A DNA stretch of 64,000 nt from Planctomycetota bacterium (lineage in GTDB: Bacteria > Planctomycetota > Planctomycetia > Pirellulales > PNKZ01): positions 274,563 through 338,562 of the forward strand of contig JAFEBQ010000012.1 in assembly GCA_018242585.1 (NCBI GenBank). Direction: 5' to 3'. The position numbers and the translations under genes are program-made. Positions 24,639 to 34,124 of this stretch are shown piece after piece (position 1 is the first letter of the stretch; each line of letters opens with the position of its first letter). The notes beneath the pieces are model-generated. The model was given only the letters and a program-made list of their open reading frames with translations, was not told where the DNA came from and made no database searches.

Positions 24639-27600
24639 TTATGCCGCTTGCGTCGTGTCGGTGGAACCCGACTCTTGGATGTGGCCGCCTTCGCTCACAT
24701 CTTCAAAGCGAACCGAGACCCGCTTGCTGACCCCGGACTCCTGCATGGTCACGCCATACAGCGTGGTGGCGCAAGTCATCGTCTTCTTCGAGTGGGTGAC
24801 GACGATAAACTGGGTCCAGGTCAAAAACTCTTGCAGCACCGCGACAAACCGCTCGATGTTCGCTTCGTCCAGCGCCGCGTCGACTTCGTCGAGCACACAG
24901 AATGGGCTCGGCCGGTACTGGAAGATCGCTAGCAGCAGCGCCACGCAGGTCATCGTCTTTTCGCCGCCGCTCAACAGCGAAATGTTGCGCGGCTCTTTGC
25001 CCGGCGGTCGAGCGACGATCTCGATGCCACTTTCGAGCATGTCGACCCCTTCTTCCAGCACGATGTCCGCCTGGCCGCCGCCGAACAGCTTGCGGAACAA
25101 GGTCTGGAAGTAGACCCGCACCTGGTCCAACGTGGCGGCAAATAGCCGCCGACTGTCGGCGTTGATCTTTTCGATGATTTGCGCCAGCGAACGTCGGGCC
25201 TCGTCCATGTCCTCGTACTGAGCTTTTAGTCCCGTGTACCGGACTTCCAGCTCGTCGAGCTCGCCGAGCGCCTCAAGGTTGACGTTTCCTAGCTGGCTTA
25301 ACTTGCGGCGCAGGTCGGCGATTTCCTGATCGACCGCCTCGCGTTCCTTCAACTCGTCCTCGCTCGGCGTGTGCTCGAGCGTCGCCAGATCGATGCCGTA
25401 ATCATCTCGCAGTCGGTCGGCCAGTGATTGCCGTTGCAGTTCGATCTGGCTGGCTTCGAGTTGGCGGGCGTGTAAATGTTCTTCCAACTTGCGCACTTCC
25501 GCGCGGGCGGCCTGGGCGTCGGCGGTGCCTTGGGCGCGGCGCCAGCGGGCGTCGTCACGCGCCGCTTGCATGGCCACGATCTCCGCCACCAGTCCATCGA
25601 GCGCCAGATACAACTCGGCCAGTTCCGACTCGGCTTCCAGAATGGCCAACTCGCCGCTGGTGTGCCGGTTGGCAATCTGAACCAACTGATTGCGCAGCGT
25701 TTCAAGCGTATGTTGGCGTTCGTGCCGGTCTTGCTCGAACTGTTGCTGGCGCGCGCGCAGGGCGTTGAATCGCTCCTCGCTGGCGGCCAATTCCACACGT
25801 GCCAGCGTCGCTTGCCGCTGCACTTCCAGCCGTTGCTCGGCGATCTGGGCCGATTTGTTCAGTGCGCGGCTTGCCGCTTGCTCGGCCTCGACCGCGATCC
25901 CTTCGGCCTCGACCAGGGCGCGACGCTGGGCTTCAAGGCGCCGATCCGCCTCGGTCAACTGGGCCAGCGTGCTATTCAACTCGGTGTTCGCGCCCGCGAC
26001 CTGCGCGTTCAGTTTTTCCAGTTGAGCTTGGACGGCTTGCAGCCGCGCCCGATGTTCCCCCAGCGTGGCGATGGCCTGGGCCCGCTCGGCCGACAGAGCC
26101 TCGGTTCGCCGATCTTCGGCGGCAATCCGCAATTCCATCGCCTGCTGGGCCGCGGAGGTCGCTTCGATTTCCCGTTCCAGGTCCAGCAGCACCAGCCGCA
26201 ACGAACGGAGCTCGCTCCGCCGCGATAGCAACCCGCTGCCGGCATGACGCGGCCCGACCGTGATCGTCCCGTCGGCGGCGACATATTCCGCGGCCAACGT
26301 CACGAACGACGCCGCCCCCTGGGCCGTCTTTGCCAGCCGCTGGGCATCGGCAAGCTGGCGAACGATCCACGTCTGGCCCAGTAGCCGCTCGGCCAGTTCA
26401 GCAAAGGCCGGATCAGTTTCGACGTGCCGATCGGCGCGGCCGACGACGCCCGGCTCGTGGGAAAAGTCGATTGCAGCCGGCGATGGCGGGACGCTCGCGT
26501 CACCCAGTCGGAGGAAGCTAACGCGGCCTTTAAACCGGTATGGCTCCTCGGCCAGGTAGTTCCACAAGGACTGACCATCGGACACGACCAGGTGCTGAGC
26601 CCGATCCCCCAGCGCCGCGTCGATCACCGGGGCGGTTTCGACGTTCACCCGTAGCAGGTCCGCCACCATGCCGCGCACGCCCTTCAACGGCGCGTCGGCC
26701 CCGCGGGCAGCCATCAGCACCGCCTTGACGCCGGCGCCGACCCCTTCGAGCCGGCTTTCCAGTTCGTCGAGCAATGCCGCCCGCTCGCGGGCGCCGCTGT
26801 GACGCTGCTGCAATTGGTTCAAGTCGGCGATGTGGGCGCTTAGTTGCTGACGCAATTCGACTAGCCGAGCGCTCGCGCGCGATAGCTCGGCCTGCTTTTG
26901 CTCGGCCGCTTCGCCGGCGGCGCGAAAGGATGATTGATCTTGTGCCCGTCGCTGTTCGATCGCTTGTCGCTCGGCTTCCAGTTCGGACAATCGCTGGCGG
27001 TGGCGAATCTCGGTCTGTTGAGTTGCGGCCTGCAGCGACTCGATCGAACCGATGTCGCCAGCCACCGCGGCGGCCTGGCGCAGCGTCGTGACGTGGGCCG
27101 CGCGCAGGCGTTCCGCCTCGGCGCGGGCTTGCTCGAGCACCTGCCCCAGCCGGGTCAGTTCGTCGTCGAACTGGGAGACTTGCGATTGATTCTCGCGAAA
27201 GCGCCGCTCGGCGTCGGCCGTGGCGGCGGCGGTTTCGTCGATCAATTGGCGCAGGTCGTCGGTTCGCGTACCCATCGCCAGCAATTGCGCCCGGACGCGC
27301 TCGGCTTCGCCGTCGAGTTCCACGAGCCGCAGGCGTTGATGGTCGATGCCGGCTTCGAGCGCCGCCATCCGTTGCCGATTCTGGGTCAGTCGGCCTTCGC
27401 GCTGACGGAACTCCTGTTCGGAGTTGGCGAGCAGTTCTTCCAACTGAGTTGCTTCGGCTTCCAACGCCTCGGTCTTGGCCAGCCAGCCGTCGCGCGCCTC
27501 GCGCCGCGTCGCGACGTCGGCTTCGATCGCGTGCAGCCGCGCGGTCAGATCGCGCCAATCGGCCGCCGCGATGTTCGTGCGCAACTGTTGCAGTCGATCG

Positions 27601-28253
27601 GCCAGTTCCTGGTAGCGCCGCGCCTTGGTGGCTTGTAGCCGGATCGACTTCAACCGGCTTTCGACCTCGTTGACGATGTCCGACAGCCGCAGCAGGTTTT
27701 GCTCGACGCGCTCGAGCCGGCGGAGCGATTCGATCTTCTTGGCCTTGAAGCGGCTGATGCCGGCCGCCTCTTCAAAGATCATCCGGCGGTCACGCGCCGA
27801 CGATTGCAACAGCACGTCGACTTTGCCTTGCTCGATGATCCCATAGGCTTCCGAACCGACCCCCGTGCCCGAGAACAAGTCGCGAATGTCGCGCAGCCGG
27901 GCGGGCTGATGATTGATCAGGTATTCCCCCTCGCCGCTCCGGTAGACCCGGCGCGTGATGGCGACCTCGGGGGTGTCGATGGCCAGACGGCGCTGCGAAT
28001 TGTCGAACACCAGCGTCGTCTCGGCGGTGTTCACGGCCGACCGCGTAGCCGAGCCATTGAAGATGCAGTCGGCCATTTCCTTGCCGCGCAGGCTCTTCAC
28101 GCTCTGCTCGCCGAGCACCCACTTGATGGCGTCGACGACGTTCGACTTGCCCGAGCCGTTGGGGCCGACGACGGCCGTGATCCCGCGCGGAAACTCAAAG
28201 CGCGTCCGGTCGGCGAAGCTCTTGAAACCGACGAGTTCGAGCGCTTTAAGCAT
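24639..28253 (-). CDS. smc: Chromosome segregation protein SMC
   Basis: A 1204-residue condensin ATPase. The ATG at 28253 gives MLKALELVGFKSFADRTRFEFPRGITAVVGPNGSGKSNVVDAIKWVLGEQ with Walker A; the 30 residues before it in the longer frame are not family-like. Long coiled coils run from about residue 170 to 500 and from 680 to 1020. The hinge is near residues 520-660 (LEGVGAGVKAVLMAARGADAPLKGVRGMVADLLRV). The C-terminal head has LLSGGEKTMTCVALLLAIFQYRPSPFCVLDEVDAALDEAN (signature and Walker B). It organises and segregates the chromosome with ScpA/ScpB, which are not in this window. It lies 86 nt downstream of the FlgI-like gene on the same strand. Confidence 0.97.
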   Translation of the reverse strand: MLKALELVGFKSFADRTRFEFPRGITAVVGPNGSGKSNVVDAIKWVLGEQSVKSLRGKEMADCIFNGSATRSAVNTAETTLVFDNSQRRLAIDTPEVAITRRVYRSGEGEYLINHQPARLRDIRDLFSGTGVGSEAYGIIEQGKVDVLLQSSARDRRMIFEEAAGISRFKAKKIESLRRLERVEQNLLRLSDIVNEVESRLKSIRLQATKARRYQELADRLQQLRTNIAAADWRDLTARLHAIEADVATRREARDGWLAKTEALEAEATQLEELLANSEQEFRQREGRLTQNRQRMAALEAGIDHQRLRLVELDGEAERVRAQLLAMGTRTDDLRQLIDETAAATADAERRFRENQSQVSQFDDELTRLGQVLEQARAEAERLRAAHVTTLRQAAAVAGDIGSIESLQAATQQTEIRHRQRLSELEAERQAIEQRRAQDQSSFRAAGEAAEQKQAELSRASARLVELRQQLSAHIADLNQLQQRHSGARERAALLDELESRLEGVGAGVKAVLMAARGADAPLKGVRGMVADLLRVNVETAPVIDAALGDRAQHLVVSDGQSLWNYLAEEPYRFKGRVSFLRLGDASVPPSPAAIDFSHEPGVVGRADRHVETDPAFAELAERLLGQTWIVRQLADAQRLAKTAQGAASFVTLAAEYVAADGTITVGPRHAGSGLLSRRSELRSLRLVLLDLEREIEATSAAQQAMELRIAAEDRRTEALSAERAQAIATLGEHRARLQAVQAQLEKLNAQVAGANTELNSTLAQLTEADRRLEAQRRALVEAEGIAVEAEQAASRALNKSAQIAEQRLEVQRQATLARVELAASEERFNALRARQQQFEQDRHERQHTLETLRNQLVQIANRHTSGELAILEAESELAELYLALDGLVAEIVAMQAARDDARWRRAQGTADAQAARAEVRKLEEHLHARQLEASQIELQRQSLADRLRDDYGIDLATLEHTPSEDELKEREAVDQEIADLRRKLSQLGNVNLEALGELDELEVRYTGLKAQYEDMDEARRSLAQIIEKINADSRRLFAATLDQVRVYFQTLFRKLFGGGQADIVLEEGVDMLESGIEIVARPPGKEPRNISLLSGGEKTMTCVALLLAIFQYRPSPFCVLDEVDAALDEANIERFVAVLQEFLTWTQFIVVTHSKKTMTCATTLYGVTMQESGVSKRVSVRFEDVSEGGHIQESGSTDTTQAA

Positions 28254-28339
28254 GGTGGGCCGGGATAGATCAACACACGTCCGATTCGGTTGCGGCGACT
28301 CGCGGCGATTGCCAGCGAGCTCGTGTTTTCGCCGGCGTC

Positions 28340-30205
28340 TCAATCGTCGCGCGAACCCGAGTCGTTACTAACCATTTTACCAAGTCGAGCGGGCCACCAA
28401 CGGGCTTTTTCTTCGGTCTTTTCCGACTTTTTGACCTCGGGGCGGTGCTTGCGCGCCGGTTCGAGCGCCTGGACTTCGCGCTTCGAGAACAAGTCGGGCA
28501 ACGGGTTTCCGACGACCACGTCGGAGCCCTTTTCCACCTCTTCGCCGGCCTCGGGGTCATCGGGCGTTTCGTCACTCTTGCGCTGATAAGTCCGGCCCCC
28601 TTGCGGCAGGGCGTCAATCTGGAACCGGCCGACCAGCGCGCCGCTCCGCTTGGCTTGCTGCAGGGCTTGCACCACGTCGGGGTAAGTGCCACTCAGGTCG
28701 ACGATCGCGCGAATCAATTCATCGAGGCTGTTCGAGACGACTCGCTTCTGGTCCGGCTCGTCGATGCTGAACCGCGCCACCGTCAACCGCTCGTCATCCA
28801 ACGTGGTCACGACGATGTTCTTGCCGGCTTCCAAGGTGACGGGTAGCTTCAGCCGCTGGTCGCGCCCGAACAGCACCACTTCGGGTCGGAAGCAGCGCGT
28901 GACGTGAACCATGTCGCTGCCCGTCGTGTCGAGCACGTGGTAGCTGAATTGATTGCCAAGCATCTCGCCGCGGACTAGTGGATCGCGCGCGTTCATTGCC
29001 CACAAGGCGCGGAAGGCGCCATAGCGCGTCTCGGCGCTGCTGGTGTGAAGCAGTTCGCGCAGCGCCTCGTAAGCCGCGTAGTCGTCCATGGCGCTCAAGG
29101 CCGTCAAGGCATAGGCCCGGAACGCCGGCACGTCGCGCGCCAACTGTCCCAGTGGTTCGGCCGCCGAGCGGTCGTCCAGGTAGGCCAGCCCTTCGGCGGC
29201 GTAGAACTTTACTTCCTCGGTCGGCGATTGCAGTCCCTTGCGCAGAATCTCGACGGCCGTTGGGCCGATGGCTTCCAGTCGCAAGGACGCCTGGGCCGCC
29301 GTAATCGGGTCGAGCAGTTGTCGCTCGAGCAATTGCATCCGGGCTTGTTGCTGGACCGGCGATTCGCGCAGGGCCAGCGATCGAATCACGCGGGTGTAGC
29401 GCTCGGCGTTGTCCTTGTAGCGGGGATGGAGTTTTAGTTCGACGAACTCGTCGGTCTTGGGCTTGGCGACCCCTTGTTTGAGGCCACCTTCGTAGATGTG
29501 GAAGCGGCGGTTGATGACGTTGCCGATCTGCGTCGAGTTCAACACGTTGCGAGCGTCGGGCTTGAGCACCAGGCCCATCTGCCGCGAGACCTGAGAGACG
29601 CCGCCACTCAGCACGCGGCCGCGGCACTGCAACACTTTGTCGTCGCTGGTGGCCGAAGGGTCGACCAGAATCGCCCCTTCGGCCAAGGCCATCATCGAAC
29701 CTTCGCGGACGGCGTTGCCCAACACGGCCATCTCGCGCAGCCGGCATTCCATCAACCAACCGTCGCGCAAACTCTGGCATTCGCTCTTGCCGAGCACGCG
29801 AACCTCGATGTCGAACGGATCTCCTTTTTGAATGCCCGGACGCAAGAAGCCGCGGACCATCACCATTTCGGTGTTGGGCGAAGAGAGCAGTTGATGCGGG
29901 CTTTGCACGCCGCGGGTTTGCATATCGGCCAACAACGCCGCTCGTTGCGGCGACGGCGCCGGATCGCTGCCCGTGCCGGGCAGTCCCGTAACCAGGCCCA
30001 CCGACTCGATGGCGATGTAGCTCATGCCGAACGGCACCGCCAGGTCGCCCACCAACTTCACCTGCGAACCTAGCGTCTCGACCGGATCTTCGGGACTTTG
30101 CGAGCGCACGGCGAAGCCGGTGCAGCCCGTGAGCAGCGCACCGCCCAGCGGCCAGCCGAGCGACATCAGGAACGCGCGACGCGAAACGAAATCCAGCGGC
30201 TTCAT
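28340..30205 (-). CDS. FlgI-like Tat lipoprotein with HEAT repeats
   Basis: A 621-residue protein. The N-terminus is VSRRAFLMSLGWPLGGALLTGC: an SRRxFL twin-arginine motif followed by a lipobox (LTGC, Cys28), so export as a Tat lipoprotein is likely. Residues 50-290 resemble the flagellar P-ring protein FlgI (AIESVGLVTGLPGTGSDP, then FDIEVRVLGKSECQSLRDGWLMECRLREM), but at low similarity. About residues 295-415 are HEAT-like repeats (ILRKGLQSPTEEVKFYAAEGLAYLDDRSAAEPLGQLARD and two more). The tail is charged. A canonical FlgI is encoded at 49945-51006, so this is not the only P-ring gene. Its role is unknown. Smc lies directly downstream. Confidence 0.72.
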   Translation of the reverse strand: MKPLDFVSRRAFLMSLGWPLGGALLTGCTGFAVRSQSPEDPVETLGSQVKLVGDLAVPFGMSYIAIESVGLVTGLPGTGSDPAPSPQRAALLADMQTRGVQSPHQLLSSPNTEMVMVRGFLRPGIQKGDPFDIEVRVLGKSECQSLRDGWLMECRLREMAVLGNAVREGSMMALAEGAILVDPSATSDDKVLQCRGRVLSGGVSQVSRQMGLVLKPDARNVLNSTQIGNVINRRFHIYEGGLKQGVAKPKTDEFVELKLHPRYKDNAERYTRVIRSLALRESPVQQQARMQLLERQLLDPITAAQASLRLEAIGPTAVEILRKGLQSPTEEVKFYAAEGLAYLDDRSAAEPLGQLARDVPAFRAYALTALSAMDDYAAYEALRELLHTSSAETRYGAFRALWAMNARDPLVRGEMLGNQFSYHVLDTTGSDMVHVTRCFRPEVVLFGRDQRLKLPVTLEAGKNIVVTTLDDERLTVARFSIDEPDQKRVVSNSLDELIRAIVDLSGTYPDVVQALQQAKRSGALVGRFQIDALPQGGRTYQRKSDETPDDPEAGEEVEKGSDVVVGNPLPDLFSKREVQALEPARKHRPEVKKSEKTEEKARWWPARLGKMVSNDSGSRDD

Positions 30206-30429
30206 GCCTCACGACTCCGAACTGGTCTGCACGCTCGGCAAGCCAGTGACCCTGCCGGCGAGACGAAACTCGCGGCAGTCAAAACGAATCCGGGGAAGAG
30301 CGAACGAAAAAGATTGCCACGGAAGGGGATGAGACCGTAGCTGGGCCAGTGATAGTGGTCAAGGTCAGTTGGCCGTCGGCGGTACTAGCACGTGCGCTAA
30401 TCGCAGATTAGGCAATTAGCCGCTAGCAC

Positions 30430-30669
30430 TCATGGCGGGTCGTAGCCACCGGGGTTCCAAGGGTGACAGCGGCAGATGCGCCCCACGCCCCGAAACGCCC
30501 CGCGTACCGGCCCGTACTTGTTGACGGCCCCGATGAAGTATTCGCTGCACCCGGGCTGAAACCGGCACAGCGGCGGCAACAGCGGTCGAATGGTCCACTG
30601 GTACGTTCGGACCAGACCGATCAGCACCAGCGACAGGCTGCGCCGCGGATAATAGAGGAATCGTTTCAT
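30430..30669 (-). CDS. yidD: Membrane protein insertion efficiency factor YidD
   Basis: A 79-residue protein with the family core LVRTYQWTIRPLLPPLCRFQPGCSEYFIGAVNKYGPVRGAFRGVGRICRCHPWNPGGYDPP, including the three conserved cysteines. The N-terminus has an amphipathic/hydrophobic stretch (RRSLSLVLIGLVRTYQW). It helps YidC insert inner-membrane proteins. Its start overlaps the end of rnpA by 4 nt, the usual rnpA-yidD coupling. Confidence 0.96.
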   Translation of the reverse strand: MKRFLYYPRRSLSLVLIGLVRTYQWTIRPLLPPLCRFQPGCSEYFIGAVNKYGPVRGAFRGVGRICRCHPWNPGGYDPP

Positions 30670-31040
30670 CGTCGACTCGACCGGCGGGGCGTGACTGCTT
30701 GCGCCGCTAGCGTGAGCAGCACCGCCTGCATCACGCCCAGACTCGGCGGCTCGGGCGCGCGCGGCACCAGCACATAATCATATCCTGCCGGCAGCCGATC
30801 GCGACCGGTTCGGAACGCTTCGCGGGCGACGCGCTTCCAGCGGTTCCGCGCCACCGCGCCACCCACGCGGCGCGAAACACTGACGCCCAGTCGCGAACGG
30901 TTCGATTCATTGGCCACCAGGTACAGCTTCATCTGCCCGTCACTGGCCGAACGGCCGCGACGATAGGCGCGTTGATAGTCGGCCGGGGCGCGGACTCGAT
31001 CCTGGGGGCCAAATCGCTGGTCTGTCATGGTCTGAATCAA
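30666..31040 (-). CDS. rnpA: Ribonuclease P protein component
   Basis: A 124-residue basic protein that binds RNase P RNA and helps mature tRNA 5' ends. RVRAPADYQRAYRRGRSASDGQMKLYLVAN is the N-terminal part; RLGVSVSRRVGGAVARNRWKRVAREAFR is the RNR signature region. The start could be the ATG at 31040 or one four codons later. The usual upstream partner rpmH is not here; instead a small membrane-protein gene and a dnaJ-type gene precede it. Confidence 0.95.
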   Translation of the reverse strand: MIQTMTDQRFGPQDRVRAPADYQRAYRRGRSASDGQMKLYLVANESNRSRLGVSVSRRVGGAVARNRWKRVAREAFRTGRDRLPAGYDYVLVPRAPEPPSLGVMQAVLLTLAAQAVTPRRSSRR

Positions 31041-31080
31041 TTGCCCATCCGGCCCGGTTCAGGCTCGCGATGCGAGTTGG

Positions 31081-31431
31081 TCATTCTTCGGCGGTTTCGT
31101 CCGTCTCGGCGCTCTTGGCCCGGCGATAGCGATCAAACTTCAAAAAGCGCTTGGCGGCCCAGTTATCCGGTCCCATCCGACTGGGCGAGGGGCGCGGCCC
31201 AATTCGTTTGCGCGTGAATCGAGCCCCCCAATCAACAAGCCAGATCAACAACCCGAACAGCACGCCCACACACACCAACACGATCAACAAGCGTTTTCGT
31301 TCGTGGTTCCAGCCGTCGGCCGCGGGCTCGGCTTGCTCTTGAGCCCAGGCCACGGCGGGCGACGCAACGCTTGACACGACGGTGGTCGTGCTGCCTAGCC
31401 AGCGCCGCAAGCCACGGCCAAACCTTACCAT
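31081..31431 (-). CDS. Small membrane protein (hypothetical)
   Basis: A 116-residue protein not recognised as a family. It has a possible signal peptide ([18 protein letters not shown]), then a spacer with NHERKR, then one strong transmembrane helix ([19 protein letters not shown]) and a basic cytoplasmic tail ([17 protein letters not shown]) ending in an acidic stretch. It overlaps the end of the DnaJ gene by 7 nt and lies 40 nt before rnpA, so it is probably co-transcribed with them. Confidence 0.65.
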   Translation of the reverse strand: MVRFGRGLRRWLGSTTTVVSSVASPAVAWAQEQAEPAADGWNHERKRLLIVLVCVGVLFGLLIWLVDWGARFTRKRIGPRPSPSRMGPDNWAAKRFLKFDRYRRAKSAETDETAEE

Positions 31432-32396
31432 CTTAGGTTCTCGCGCGGATTGGGCGTGGGCTGGTGTTCATCGAACTTACGAACCAGCGACACCGCTTCG
31501 TCATCAAGCTGCTTGGGCAACACAATCTGCACTTCGGCCAGCAGATCCCCGGCCGGCTTCCCCTTGGGCGACACGCCGTGACCTTTGACGCGCAGCTTGG
31601 CGCCGCTCGATGTTCTCGGCGGCACACGCAGCGAAACCGTGCCGTTGGGGGTCGGCACGTCGACCTTGGACCCTTCGACCGCTTCGCGCAGCGTCACTGG
31701 TAAGCGGACGATCAGGTCGTTGCCGCGCCGCGAGAAGGACGGATGCTGGGCAACATGCACCCGCAGGAACAAATCACCCGCTGGCCCTCCGCTTGGCGAA
31801 GGTTCCCCCTGGCCGCGGAGTCGAATCTTGGCCCCGTCGGTCACGCCGGCGGGAATCTTGACGGTCAAGGTTTCGAGCTGGTCGCCGGGGCGCTGCAATC
31901 GCAGTTGCACCTCGCCGCCGGCCACCGCCACCTGGAAAGGAATCTCGGTCTCGGACTCGACATCGCCGCCGGGCTGCGCCGCCGCGCGACGGCCGCGTCG
32001 GCCGCGCCCCGACGAGGTGTGCGACGCGCCAAATTGCTTGAATAGGTCCGCGAACCCGCCGTCGCCATCTTCGGCTCCGCCGTAGCGCTCGCCGAAGAAT
32101 TGCGAGAAGTCGAAATCCTCGGCCCCGGCCGTGCCGCCGGCTCCCCGCTGCGGCCCGTGCGCGCCGGCCGCGCTTCCCTGGAACGAACTGCCGTAGCGGT
32201 CGTACAACTCGCGTTTGCTGGCGTCGCCCAAGACATCGAACGCCGACTGGACCTCTTGAAACTTCTTCTTGGCCGTCTTGTCGTCAGGGTTCATGTCGGG
32301 GTGGTACTTGCGCGCCAGGGCCCGATAGGCCTTTTGAATCTCCTCCTGGGTGGCGTTCCGTTCGACCCCCAGAATCTTGTAATAGTCGTCAGCCAT
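31425..32396 (-). CDS. DnaJ C-terminal domain co-chaperone (CbpA type)
   Basis: A 323-residue Hsp40. Residues 1-70 are the J domain: [67 protein letters not shown], with the HPD motif. A Gly-rich and low-complexity linker follows ([18 protein letters not shown]). There is no zinc-finger domain, so it is CbpA-like rather than DnaJ. The two C-terminal beta domains have [37 protein letters not shown] and [18 protein letters not shown]. It stimulates DnaK. Head of the minus-strand group that includes rnpA and yidD. Confidence 0.93.
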   Translation of the reverse strand: MADDYYKILGVERNATQEEIQKAYRALARKYHPDMNPDDKTAKKKFQEVQSAFDVLGDASKRELYDRYGSSFQGSAAGAHGPQRGAGGTAGAEDFDFSQFFGERYGGAEDGDGGFADLFKQFGASHTSSGRGRRGRRAAAQPGGDVESETEIPFQVAVAGGEVQLRLQRPGDQLETLTVKIPAGVTDGAKIRLRGQGEPSPSGGPAGDLFLRVHVAQHPSFSRRGNDLIVRLPVTLREAVEGSKVDVPTPNGTVSLRVPPRTSSGAKLRVKGHGVSPKGKPAGDLLAEVQIVLPKQLDDEAVSLVRKFDEHQPTPNPRENLRW

Positions 32397-32584
32397 CTGC
32401 CTTTGCCACGCAATACGAGCCTGGATGCAACCTCAAGCCAGCGTTCATTGTACGGGCGTTTGAGCCGACGCTTCAAGCGGCAACCGCACGGCCTGGAAAA
32501 AGCTAAGCTTAACTGCCGTGCGTACTGGACTGGTGCGACCTCCCGTGCGGCCCGACGTCGCCCTACCATTGGGAGCCAACCGCA

Positions 32585-34111
32585 GTGCAGCGAGCAGCCT
32601 GGCAACAATTCGCGCTAGCCGTGACGGCGGCCCTGGCGTTCACCACTTCGGCAGCGGCCCAAAAGGCGACCGAGGGGAAGCTGATGCTCGTCGTCACCGA
32701 CGGTGACGGCGGCAAGCCGATGCCCTGTCGCGTACACATCAAGAACCAGGCCGGCGTGCCCCAGAAGCTCGTCAAGATGCCCTTCTGGGGCGACCACTTC
32801 GTCACGCCAGGCGAGGCCGAGTTGGTGTACCGCAAAGGGAACTACACGTTCACAATCGAACGCGGCCCCGAGTACTCGTTCCAGTCGGGCTACTTCATCA
32901 TGCAGGCGTTCTCAAAGGACACCAAGACCGTCCCGTTGCACCGGGCGGTGAACATGGCGGGCGAAAACTGGTGGTCGGGCGATTTGCATGTCGTGCGGTT
33001 CGAGCGCGACATCGAACCGGCCATGCTGGCCGACGACCTGCACGTGGCCCCGCTGGTGATGTGGAACTATCGTCCGGGTGGGATAAAGGCGAACGAGCCA
33101 GTCGACGCCCATCGCAAAGACAAGCAAGTCTCCTTCGACGACAATCGCGTCTATGATCGGATGTGTGCGCGAATTGCAGGTCCGGCCGGCACGCTGTTGA
33201 TGTTCAATCTTGAGAAGCAGCTTGACCTACCCGTCGACGCGAAAGAGCTGACATCGCTCGACGCCTTGCGCGCCGCTCGGCAACAACAGGGCGCCTGGGT
33301 TGACGGCGAGAAGATCTATGCCTGGGATTTGCCGGTCTGGCTGGCCGCGGGCATCGATTCGGTCGAGGTGATTCATTCGCAATTTGGTCGCGAGAAGCTG
33401 CTCGGCGGCAAGCTCGACGGGCGCGCCCCCCCCAAGTCGTCGATTGCCGACGTGGCGAAATCGGCCGGTGAAGTGGGCGAATGGTCGCAGCGCATCTATT
33501 GGCAACTGTTGAACTGTGGCCTGCGCGTGCCCCCGTCGGCGGGTAGCGGCACGGGGGACTCGGCGAATCCGCTCGGCTACAACCGGCTCTACGCCTGGGT
33601 CGACAAAGGGGAGTTCAGCTACCCGAACTGGCTCGGCGCCATCCGCGCCGGTCGAGTCACGGTCACCAACGGCCCGCTGCTGCAACCGCTGGCCAACGGC
33701 GAGCCACCCGGCGAAGTGTTTCAACTGGGAAGCGATGGCACGCTGGAGATCGACATGGCCATGAATCTGGCCGTGCGCGAGAAGGTGAGCTACATGGAAG
33801 TGATTCGCAACGGGCAACTGGCCCAGAGCATCCGCTTGGACGAATGGGCCAAGACCGGTCGCTTCCCGCCACTGCGGATCAAGGAGCCCGGTTGGTTCCT
33901 CGTGCGCGTGGTGACCGACACGCCGGACAATTACCGCTTTGGCATGACCGCCCCCTGGTTCGTCGAGACGGCCGACGGCCACAGCTACATCAGCCGCAAG
34001 AGCGTGCAGTTTTTTCTCGACTGGCTGGCCGACCGCGAGCAGAAGTTTCACGTCGTGCCCGAGGCCAACGCCTTTTGGCATGCGCTGCTTGAAAAGGCGA
34101 ATGCTGAGTGA
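32585..34111 (+). CDS. Secreted CehA/McbA-family-like protein
   Basis: A 508-residue exported protein that starts with GTG at 32585 and a signal peptide (MQRAAWQQFALAVTAALAFTTSAAAQ). It opens with a beta-sandwich that has MLVVTDGDGGKPMPCRVHIKNQAG, then WWSGDLHV. The first His of the usual DHHxH is replaced: here GDLHVVR keeps a single Asp and His. The rest follows the CehA/McbA pattern (AGIDSVEVIHSQFGREKLL, LNCGLRVPPSAGSGTGD, RAGRVTVTNGPLL). Compared with the 4945-7404 paralogue, the EF hands and parts of the metal site are missing, so activity is uncertain. Convergent with ppk, 13 nt apart. Confidence 0.72.
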   Translation: MQRAAWQQFALAVTAALAFTTSAAAQKATEGKLMLVVTDGDGGKPMPCRVHIKNQAGVPQKLVKMPFWGDHFVTPGEAELVYRKGNYTFTIERGPEYSFQSGYFIMQAFSKDTKTVPLHRAVNMAGENWWSGDLHVVRFERDIEPAMLADDLHVAPLVMWNYRPGGIKANEPVDAHRKDKQVSFDDNRVYDRMCARIAGPAGTLLMFNLEKQLDLPVDAKELTSLDALRAARQQQGAWVDGEKIYAWDLPVWLAAGIDSVEVIHSQFGREKLLGGKLDGRAPPKSSIADVAKSAGEVGEWSQRIYWQLLNCGLRVPPSAGSGTGDSANPLGYNRLYAWVDKGEFSYPNWLGAIRAGRVTVTNGPLLQPLANGEPPGEVFQLGSDGTLEIDMAMNLAVREKVSYMEVIRNGQLAQSIRLDEWAKTGRFPPLRIKEPGWFLVRVVTDTPDNYRFGMTAPWFVETADGHSYISRKSVQFFLDWLADREQKFHVVPEANAFWHALLEKANAE

Positions 34112-34124
34112 GCAGCGCCGGCGA

